This document shows positions 1-4,112 of a stretch of DNA of 9,712 nucleotides, piece by piece. The position numbers and the translations under genes were made by a program. Source of the stretch: Pseudomonadota bacterium (GTDB taxonomy: Bacteria > Pseudomonadota > Gammaproteobacteria > Steroidobacterales > Steroidobacteraceae); NCBI GenBank assembly GCA_023428645.1, contig JAEYXD010000250.1, positions 1 to 9,712 of the forward strand, written 5' to 3'. The stretch's first letter is position 1, and each line of letters opens with the position of its first letter. The notes under the pieces were generated by a model. The model had not been told where the DNA came from. It saw only the letters and a program-made list of their open reading frames with translations, and did no database searches.

Positions 1-1047
1 CAGGCGCTCGTCGCCACGACGCTCGGCACCGGCCGCGATGCGCAGATCATCGATGCACTGACGGGCGAGCGCAAAGAGCCGTTCATGCTCCACTACAACT
101 TCCCGCCGTTCAGCGTCGGTGAGACGGGCATGATGGGCTCGCCGAAACGCCGCGAGATAGGCCACGGCAATCTCGCTCGCCGCGGCATCCAGGCCGTGAT
201 GCCGGACATGACGACGTTCCCGTACGTGATTCGCGTCGTCTCCGAAATTCTCGAATCGAACGGCTCGAGCTCGATGGCCAGCGTTTGCGGCACGAGCCTC
301 GCGTTGATGGACGCGGGCGTGCCGATCAAGGCATCGGTCGCCGGCGTAGCGATGGGCCTGGTGAAAGAGGGCGATCGCTTCCAGGTCCTGACGGACATCC
401 TCGGCGACGAGGATCATCTGGGCGACATGGATTTCAAGGTGGCCGGCACCCGCAACGGCGTGACCGCGCTGCAGATGGACATCAAGATCAACGGCATCAC
501 GCGCGAGATCATGCAGATCGCGCTCGACCAGGCGAAGGCCGGTCGCCTGCACATCCTCGAAGAGATGGACAAGATCCTCGCGGCGCCGCGCTCGAACATG
601 TCGGAATGGGCGCCGTCGATCATCACGATCAAGATCGATCCGGAGAAGATCCGCGAAGTCATCGGCAAGGGCGGCGCGGTCATCCGTGCGATCACGGAAG
701 AGACCGGCACGACGATCGACATCGACAACGACGGCACCGTGAAGATCGCGTCGGTGAACGGCGCCGCAGGGCGCGAGGCGCAGCGTCGCATCGAGCTCAT
801 CACGGCGGAAGTCGAAGTCGGCCGCGTTTACGAAGGCAAGGTCGCGCGGCTCATGGATTTCGGCGCGTTCGTGACGATCCTGCCGGGCAAGGACGGCCTC
901 GTGCACATCTCGCAGATCTCCGAGGAGCGCGTCGAGCGCGTCAGCGACAAGCTCAAGGAAGGCGACGTGATTCGCGTGAAGGTGCTCGAAGTGGATCGCC
1001 AGGGACGCGTGCGCTTGAGCATGCGCAACGTCGACGTCGAGGAATAG
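1..1047 (+). CDS. pnp: Polynucleotide phosphorylase, C-terminal half (5'-truncated by window)
   Basis: PNPase is the phosphorolytic 3'-5' exoribonuclease of bacterial mRNA decay and a degradosome partner in the cytoplasm. The reading frame is open from base 1, so the gene starts upstream; 348 codons are present of the family's usual ~700. Numbering from the first codon here, the second RNase PH-like domain holds the phosphate-binding serine run SNGSSSMASVCG (Ser 89-91) and the catalytic block GDEDHLGDMDF (Asp136 and Asp142, equivalent by alignment from memory to E. coli Asp486 and Asp492). A KH domain follows with its GKGG loop at 222-225, then an S1 domain at about 274-346 (DFGAFV, GLVHISQIS). 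The protein ends almost immediately after S1 (NVDVEE), so it lacks the longer Ala/Pro/Glu-rich tail of the E. coli enzyme. In many proteobacteria pnp follows rpsO, which would lie outside this window. All active-site motifs are intact. Identification is certain. Confidence 0.98.
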   Translation, partial: QALVATTLGTGRDAQIIDALTGERKEPFMLHYNFPPFSVGETGMMGSPKRREIGHGNLARRGIQAVMPDMTTFPYVIRVVSEILESNGSSSMASVCGTSLALMDAGVPIKASVAGVAMGLVKEGDRFQVLTDILGDEDHLGDMDFKVAGTRNGVTALQMDIKINGITREIMQIALDQAKAGRLHILEEMDKILAAPRSNMSEWAPSIITIKIDPEKIREVIGKGGAVIRAITEETGTTIDIDNDGTVKIASVNGAAGREAQRRIELITAEVEVGRVYEGKVARLMDFGAFVTILPGKDGLVHISQISEERVERVSDKLKEGDVIRVKVLEVDRQGRVRLSMRNVDVEE

Positions 1048-1095
1048 CGCTCGCGCCTGACGAGCTGGCGCGGCCAGCTCGCGGCCGGAAACACG

Positions 1096-1131
1096 CGGGG
1101 CCGTCTTGCTCGGGCAAGCGGCCCCGTTTTT
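1096..1131 (+). terminator. Intrinsic terminator of pnp
   Basis: The stem CGGGGCCG (1096-1103) pairs perfectly with CGGCCCCG (1119-1126). After one bulged T it continues as CTTGC (1105-1109) with GCAAG (1114-1118) around a TCGG loop, and it is followed directly by TTTTT (1127-1131). It lies 48 bp after the pnp stop codon and points the same way. The T-run is on the plus strand only, so it should not terminate the opposing phaR transcript efficiently. Confidence 0.93.
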
Positions 1132-1141
1132 ATTGGGCTCT

Positions 1142-1215
1142 TCTCGATCGATGCCGCGATCGAGAGGCTCTGATCTGCTAGCAGCTAGCGCGTCGGCCAA
1201 TCGCTAGTAGATCAG
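1142..1215. other. Inverted repeats in the pnp/phaR convergent spacer
   Basis: Two further inverted repeats fill the spacer between the converging genes. TCTCGATCG (1142-1150) and CGATCGAGA (1157-1165) make a 9-bp stem with a 6-base loop. CTGATCT (1170-1176) with AGATCAG (1209-1215), and inside it CTAGCG (1185-1190) with CGCTAG (1202-1207), make an interrupted stem that overlaps the phaR stop codon. Neither has a T-run on the minus strand. They may slow or end phaR transcription or protect 3' ends, but they are not canonical intrinsic terminators. Confidence 0.4.
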
Positions 1216-1721
1216 ATCCGCTTCTCGTGCTCGTCCACGCCGTCGTCGTCCTTGCGCATGGCGGGCGTTGTCATTGAGTGATCCATCGCGCGGAAGATGT
1301 CGTCCTGTACCGCGCGCCAGTGCTCGAGGTTCTGCTTGGTTATCGTCGCGATCGAATCGAACGCGTCGGACCCCATTGAATCCCGTAACTGTTCGCGCAT
1401 CTGCTGTTGCTGGCTCGCGAGCAGCTTGAGGCTCTGCTCGAGATAGCTGCCGACGAAGCCTTGCATCGCTCCGCCGTACGAGCGGATCACTTGCGACAGG
1501 AAGTCCTGGCTCATCAGCGGCTCGCCCATGTGTTCCTGCTCGGCGATGACCTGCAGCAGGATTGAGCGAGTGATGTCTTCCTGAGACTTCTTGTCGATGA
1601 CGACGAAGTCCACCGTGTCGGTGACGAGTCGACGGATATCGGCCAGTGTGATGTACCGGCTCTCGACAGTGTCGTAGAGACGGCGGTTCGGATATTTCTT
1701 GATGACTCTCGGCTCGATCAT
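1212..1721 (-). CDS. phaR: Polyhydroxyalkanoate synthesis regulator PhaR
   Basis: This 169-residue protein is the PHA/PHB accumulation regulator. Characterised homologues bind DNA upstream of phasin (phaP) and phaR genes and also bind nascent PHA granules, so that phasin is derepressed when polymer forms. The N-terminal PHB/PHA DNA-binding domain is clear at about residues 4-63, with the hallmark KKYPNRRLYDT and YITLADIRRLV. It is followed by a PHB_acc-type segment at about 68-107 (LMSQDFLSQVIRSYGGAMQG, then a Gln-rich helix) and a variable charged C-terminus. Length is close to known members (about 170-190). The ATG at 1721 is chosen because the family begins a few residues before IKKYPNRR and GAAGGAG lies 5 bases upstream. 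It is downstream of gluQ on the same strand with an 87-bp gap. No phaC, phaB or phasin gene is in the window, so its targets lie elsewhere. It implies that the host stores PHA. Identification is very strong. Confidence 0.95.
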   Translation of the reverse strand: MIEPRVIKKYPNRRLYDTVESRYITLADIRRLVTDTVDFVVIDKKSQEDITRSILLQVIAEQEHMGEPLMSQDFLSQVIRSYGGAMQGFVGSYLEQSLKLLASQQQQMREQLRDSMGSDAFDSIATITKQNLEHWRAVQDDIFRAMDHSMTTPAMRKDDDGVDEHEKRI

Positions 1722-1726
1722 GGACG

Positions 1727-1733
1727 CTCCTTC
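1727..1733 (-). promoter_or_regulatory. Shine-Dalgarno site of phaR
   Basis: On the minus strand GAAGGAG lies 5 bases before the phaR ATG. It is the strongest ribosome-binding site in the window. It settles the start at 1721 over the longer overlapping minus-strand frame that opens at 1773 in another phase. Confidence 0.8.
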
Positions 1734-1782
1734 GTGTGTGTGGCTTCGGAGCTAAGAACCGGTCGTGTTTCAAGGCTCGAAA

Positions 1783-1811
1783 ATACTAATGCAATGTCGC
1801 GCTGATGCCTA
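1783..1811 (-). promoter_or_regulatory. Possible weak sigma70 promoter for phaR
   Basis: Reading the minus strand, TAGGCA (1806-1811, 4/6 to TTGACA) is separated by 17 bp from TAGTAT (1783-1788, 4/6 to TATAAT). It overlaps the gluQ stop codon and would give a leader of about 55 bases. The match is modest and could arise by chance; phaR may instead be read from the dksA-gluQ transcript. Confidence 0.25.
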
Positions 1812-2774
1812 ACAGGACCGTCTTGTGGACGAAGCAACGACTGCCGTCTGAAGTAATCCCGTGAGCGGGGCTGTAGTCCAATGTTCGACGGCCCAACTCC
1901 AGAGAGTTTCGAGGTTTGCGGATCGAAGCTGTAACGGTGGCGTTTGACGCAGTAGATAAAGGCTTCGCCAGAGTTCCTCGGCCGGCTTCGTTGCGTCGAC
2001 GGCACCCGCGCCAGCTGATTTGGAGAATTTCACGCCGTGCTCATCCGTGACTAGCGGCACATGTGCGTACGTGGGAGGCGAAAAGCCGAGTGCCCGTTGC
2101 AACAGCATCTGTCGCGGCGTGCTCGATAGCAGGTCGGCACCGCGCACGACATGCGTAATTCCCTGTTCCGCATCGTCCACGACGACAGCGAGTTGATATG
2201 CCAACAATCCGTCGCGTCGCTTGATGACGAAATCGCCGCTGTCGCGACTCACGTCCACTTGCAGCGGACCTTGAATTGTGTCGACGACGCTCACCTCTTG
2301 CGGATTGACCTTGAAGCGAATTGCGGATGGGGCCGCGGGATCGAGTGGGCCTTCGCGGCACCAGCCCGCATAGCGCGGCTCTTCGTCGGCGCCGCCGCGC
2401 TGAGCCGCGGCGGCGATGGCCTTGCGGCTGCAGGAGCAGCGATAGACGAGTCCGTCGCGCGCGAGCTGCTCGAGTGCGGCTTCGTAGCGCTCGATGCGCT
2501 CGCTTTGCCGAACGATGGGTCCAGTCCATTCGAAGCCGAACGCGGCGAGCGTCGCGATGATTGCGTCGGCGCTGCCGGGCACTTCTCGAGGTCGATCGAT
2601 GTCCTCGATCCGCAGCAGCCATTCACCGCCCGCACGGCGTGCGTCGAGATAGCTCGCGACGGCGGTGACGAGCGAGCCGAGATGAAGTGCGCCGGTAGGC
2701 GAGGGAGCAAAGCGGCCGCGATAGCGGGCGCCATGCGGGGCGAGGGGCGGGTTGCGGTGGGTGTCGAGACTCAC
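1809..2774 (-). CDS. gluQ: Glutamyl-queuosine tRNA(Asp) synthetase GluQ (YadB/GluQRS)
   Basis: GluQ is a glutamyl-tRNA synthetase paralogue without an anticodon-binding domain. It activates glutamate with ATP and attaches it to the queuosine base at position 34 of tRNA(Asp). The 321 residues show the class I motif I in PSPTGALHLGS (25-34, HLGS in place of HIGH), the RIEDIDRPR block (55-63), a zinc site with C113-x-C115, Y135 and C139, and the KMSKS-equivalent KFSKS (249-253). It is slightly longer than E. coli YadB (about 300). The start is GTG at 2774, reached because the protein must begin upstream of YRGRFAPSPTG; no good Shine-Dalgarno site is seen, so a start a few codons away is possible. 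It follows dksA after 60 bp on the same strand, the arrangement found in E. coli. All catalytic motifs are present, so it should be active. Confidence 0.96.
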   Translation of the reverse strand: MSLDTHRNPPLAPHGARYRGRFAPSPTGALHLGSLVTAVASYLDARRAGGEWLLRIEDIDRPREVPGSADAIIATLAAFGFEWTGPIVRQSERIERYEAALEQLARDGLVYRCSCSRKAIAAAAQRGGADEEPRYAGWCREGPLDPAAPSAIRFKVNPQEVSVVDTIQGPLQVDVSRDSGDFVIKRRDGLLAYQLAVVVDDAEQGITHVVRGADLLSSTPRQMLLQRALGFSPPTYAHVPLVTDEHGVKFSKSAGAGAVDATKPAEELWRSLYLLRQTPPLQLRSANLETLWSWAVEHWTTAPLTGLLQTAVVASSTRRSC

Positions 2775-2796
2775 CTGGGTGCGTGCTGCGGGTTCA

Positions 2797-2818
2797 GCGG
2801 CGGTCTTGCGACCGCCGC
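2797..2818 (-). other. GC-rich hairpin with GNRA loop in the dksA-gluQ spacer
   Basis: On the minus strand (the transcript of dksA and gluQ) GCGGCGGTC pairs over 9 bp with GACCGCCGC, closed by a GCAA tetraloop of the stable GNRA class. It sits 23 bases upstream of the gluQ GTG. No T-run follows, so it is not a standard terminator. A second stem, CCGCTG/CAGCGG (2826-2831 with 2836-2841), spans the dksA stop codon. A role in partial attenuation, mRNA end protection or setting the dksA:gluQ ratio is inference. Confidence 0.55.
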
Positions 2819-2834
2819 CCGCCAGCCGCTGGGC

Positions 2835-3671
2835 TCAGCGGTAGCGGTCGTCCCGATCGCCGTACTGCTTCTCGCGCCGCTCGCGCCGCTCCTGCGCTTC
2901 GACGCAGAGCGTCGCGACCGGGCGTGCTTCGAGGCGCTTGATGCCGATCTCCTCGCCGGTTTCCACGCAGTAGCCGTAGCTGCCGTCGTCGATACGCTTG
3001 ATCGCTTCTTCGATCTTGCGGATCAGTTTGCGCTCGCGGTCCCGCGTGCGTAGTTCGAGGCTGAACTCGGATTCCTGGGTCGCGCGATCGTTCGGATCGG
3101 GGAAGTTCGCAGCTTCGTCCTTCATGTGGAGCACGGTGCGATCCACTTCCTGCATCAGATCCCGTTTCCAGGTCTCGAGGATGTTGCGAAAGTGATCGAG
3201 CTGCTCCTTGCTCATGTACTGTTCGCCGCGCCGGGGAATGTATGGTTTTACGTTCCGCGGACCCGCGAGCAGGTTCGTGCTGAGATCCGGATCGCTGTCG
3301 TCGGAATCGCTCGAGTTGTCCGCATCGGCGTTACGGCTGGCGAGGTTCCTGGCAGGAACCGGCGCGGCCTTGGGCGCGGCGGACGGCGCCGGCTTTGACG
3401 CAGCAGCGGGTTTCACGATCTCTTCCGAGGCGGCGGACGCTTCCGTCTTGATTGATTTCGGCGGTGTCACTGATGTCTGGGATGCTTTGACAGGGGCTTT
3501 CGACGGAGCCTTCGCCGCAATCGGCGCAGGCGTGGGTTTACGCGCCGCAGGCGCAGAAGGTTTCTTCACCGGCGCTGCTTTTTTCGCAGGCTCCGGCTTT
3601 TTGGCAATGCTCTTTTTCGGCGCAGTCTTCTTGGCCTGGGTCGCCTTTACAGACGGTTTCTTCGCGGCCAT
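2835..3671 (-). CDS. dksA: RNA polymerase-binding transcription factor DksA, long form with C2-type finger
   Basis: DksA enters the RNA polymerase secondary channel and, with ppGpp, retunes promoters in the stringent response. Of 278 residues, about 141-278 form the DksA core. This has the coiled-coil block with the tip acidic pair in NFPDPNDR (Asp192 and Asp195, equivalent to E. coli Asp71 and Asp74), the EFSLELRTRDRERKLIRKI helix and the globular finger GYCVETGEEIGIKRLEARP. The finger keeps Cys235 and Cys256, but the second cysteine of each pair is replaced (C235-E-T238 region CVET; C256 region CVEA), so a four-cysteine zinc site cannot form. Residues 1 to about 110 are Lys/Ala/Pro-rich and resemble histone H1/AlgP-like tails. 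An acidic Ser/Asp run (about 115-129) links to the core. E. coli DksA has 151 residues. ATG 3671 has GGAGG 8 bases upstream. gluQ follows, as in the usual dksA locus. The identity is certain; zinc independence is inferred from families with CxxT/CxxA fingers such as Pseudomonas DksA2. Confidence 0.96.
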   Translation of the reverse strand: MAAKKPSVKATQAKKTAPKKSIAKKPEPAKKAAPVKKPSAPAARKPTPAPIAAKAPSKAPVKASQTSVTPPKSIKTEASAASEEIVKPAAASKPAPSAAPKAAPVPARNLASRNADADNSSDSDDSDPDLSTNLLAGPRNVKPYIPRRGEQYMSKEQLDHFRNILETWKRDLMQEVDRTVLHMKDEAANFPDPNDRATQESEFSLELRTRDRERKLIRKIEEAIKRIDDGSYGYCVETGEEIGIKRLEARPVATLCVEAQERRERREKQYGDRDDRYR

Positions 3672-3679
3672 TTACGATG

Positions 3680-3684
3680 CCTCC
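3680..3684 (-). promoter_or_regulatory. Shine-Dalgarno site of dksA
   Basis: GGAGG on the minus strand lies 8 bases before the ATG at 3671. It supports this start, and therefore the presence of the long N-terminal extension in the protein. A small stem just upstream in the leader (GGGCC/GGCCC, 3692-3696 with 3704-3708) leaves the site exposed. Confidence 0.75.
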
Positions 3685-3732
3685 ACTACCCGGGCCCGAT
3701 CGAGGCCCAATGCAGGTCGATATACGTGTGTG

Positions 3733-3876
3733 GGGGCCGACTATGGTCTGCCCCTCACCCTTACTTGTGCGGGGTCGGACGGAAAGTCTGCCCCTCACGC
3801 CTAAAAGAGGGCCGCGATTATACAGACCGCGACTAGCAGGTACAGCCGAAAAACTTACGGCCGACCCCGCACAGGG
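3733..3876. repeat. REP-like hairpin cluster in the dksA/smc intergenic region
   Basis: There are two tandem copies of a hairpin unit about 40 bp apart. Copy 1 pairs GGGGCCGAC (3733-3741) with GTCTGCCCC (3746-3754), 8 of 9 paired, TATG loop. Copy 2 pairs GGGGTCGGAC (3771-3780) with GTCTGCCCC (3786-3794), with one bulged T and one G-T pair, GGAAA loop. The right arm and flank GTCTGCCCCTCAC is identical in both (3746-3758 and 3786-3798). A third, inverted half-unit CCGACCCCGCACA (3861-3873) is the exact reverse complement of 3766-3778. The mixed orientation resembles BIME/REP clusters. No tyrosine transposase (RAYT) gene is in the window. That the unit recurs in the genome is inference. Confidence 0.6.
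3817..3845 (-). promoter_or_regulatory. Candidate dksA promoter with consensus -10 and GC-rich discriminator
   Basis: On the minus strand a perfect TATAAT (3817-3822) is followed by CGCGGCCC. No good -35 is present: CTGTAC at 17-bp spacing (3840-3845) is poor, and TGTACC at 16 bp matches 3 of 6. Transcription would start near 3810 and give a leader of about 140 bases that contains both REP-like hairpins. A GC-rich discriminator after the -10 is typical of promoters inhibited by ppGpp/DksA, which would fit the autoregulation known for E. coli dksA. Confidence 0.5.
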
Positions 3877-4112
3877 ATGTCAGTGGAAATCCGCCCGGTT
3901 CGCCGCGTGTCTCGTGGCAAGTACGGCTCGCGACCCTCTGCTTTTTGATGCTGCGAGCGGGGATTCGTTTCCGTACACTAGCCCGCCAACCAAACCCAAC
4001 GTGCCGCGAGGGCCGTCCCACCGCGCGACACGAAGGTGGCCGCGCTCGACCCTCTCGCCGTCGGGCCGCGTTGTTCGACCCGTTTCAAGGGGCAGCTTTC
4101 GCCCGGAGCGCG
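3877..4112 (+). promoter_or_regulatory. smc upstream region with a weak promoter candidate
   Basis: This stretch lies between the repeat cluster and the smc start. The best rightward promoter I see is weak: TACACT at 3974-3979 (4/6 to TATAAT), with CTGCGA (3951-3956, 3/6) at 17-bp spacing. It would give a leader of about 125 bases. The smc frame stays open back to a TTG at 3945 and an ATG at 3948, but that predicted peptide (Arg/Pro-rich) has no SMC features. GGAG at 4105-4108 is the ribosome-binding site of smc. No RNA gene or other coding sequence is apparent. Confidence 0.25.

Noticed and set aside
1142..1165. Second pnp terminator or a bidirectional terminator for phaR
   Set aside because: The 9-bp stem is real, but no T-run follows it on either strand and the strong terminator at 1096-1131 already ends pnp. 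It is kept only as an inverted repeat.
285..1181. 298-codon plus-strand frame overlapping pnp in another phase
   Set aside because: It is Arg/His/Gly-rich with the typical look of a +1 shadow in GC-rich DNA, and it reads through the pnp terminator. pnp itself is certain.
2151..3053. 300-codon plus-strand frame across gluQ and the end of dksA
   Set aside because: It is antisense to two clearly identified genes and runs across the spacer. Its Ala/Arg-rich translation has no recognisable features and there is no ribosome-binding site.
3208..3804. 198-codon plus-strand frame rich in Ala/Gly/Phe that looks like repeated hydrophobic segments
   Set aside because: It is the reverse complement of the Lys/Ala/Pro-rich dksA extension: AAG/GCC/CCG codons read backwards give Phe/Leu/Gly/Ala. 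The hydrophobicity is therefore an artefact.
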